Below, in pieces: positions 63,980 to 64,000 of a DNA stretch of 64,000 bases (its first letter is position 1; every line of letters starts with the position of its first letter). Origin of the DNA: UBA11164 sp034376725 (GTDB lineage: Bacteria > Pseudomonadota > Gammaproteobacteria > Xanthomonadales > Xanthomonadaceae). The notes under the pieces were generated by a model that saw only the letters and a program-made list of their open reading frames with translations, was not told the DNA's origin and made no database searches. The translations under genes were made by a program, and so were the position numbers. The stretch spans positions 13,585 to 77,584 of the forward strand of contig JAXMJH010000041.1 in the NCBI GenBank assembly GCA_034376725.1, read 5' to 3'.

Positions 63980-64000
63980 CAAAGAGAAGGACACCCCGTC

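Overview
The window looks like the chromosome of a GC-rich gammaproteobacterium of the Xanthomonadales/Lysobacterales type. The main evidence is a division and cell-wall (dcw) cluster in the order mraZ-rsmH-ftsL-ftsI-murE-murF-mraY-ftsW-murG-murC-ddlB-ftsQ-ftsA-ftsZ-lpxC with no murD, followed by secA. Supporting evidence is a GTP-type PEP carboxykinase, large TonB-dependent receptors with an 'xVTGSRI' plug start, and pilS/pilR next to sucCD. The assignment is an inference from gene content; no 16S or other marker RNA is present. No tRNA, rRNA, CRISPR array, insertion sequence or prophage gene was seen.

Layout. 1-3.2 kb: an FAD-linked oxidase (cut by the left edge), yraN and lpoA, all on the minus strand. 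3.3-4.5 kb: rsmI and the RNase P RNA. 4.9-21.7 kb: the dcw cluster, with a TTGACA promoter and five MraZ-type repeats spaced exactly 10 bp, then tightly overlapping genes up to ftsA, then ftsZ and lpxC. 21.7-27.7 kb: dciA and a divergent M23 peptidase that share start-codon bases, secA, coaE and a MutT-ThiE fusion. 27.7-38.4 kb: metabolic genes (GMC oxidoreductase, ATP/ADP-carrier-like transporter, papain-like amidase, thioesterase, alpha/beta hydrolase-fadE operon with a divergent TetR regulator, GTP-PEPCK).

38.7-56.3 kb is the accessory part. Two large TonB-dependent receptors point inward at an 11.4-kb set of genes. Five of these encode tetratricopeptide (TPR) proteins that end in different catalytic domains: a SAM methyltransferase, two PAPS-type sulfotransferases, a PF13759-like 2-oxoglutarate/Fe(II) oxygenase and an aspartyl/asparaginyl beta-hydroxylase. 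A stand-alone methyltransferase and two small secreted cysteine-containing proteins complete the set. I infer a cytoplasmic modification system that uses TPRs for substrate recognition, linked to outer-membrane receptors. This is the best candidate in the window for an undescribed system.

56.6-63.8 kb: pilR, sucD and sucC (minus), then pilS and glutamine-dependent nadE (plus), ending in a short repeat-rich, hairpin-forming tail. Several promoters and starts (TetR, alpha/beta hydrolase, transporter, FAD oxidase) have a -10-like hexamer placed so that the transcript would begin at the start codon, suggesting leaderless mRNAs.
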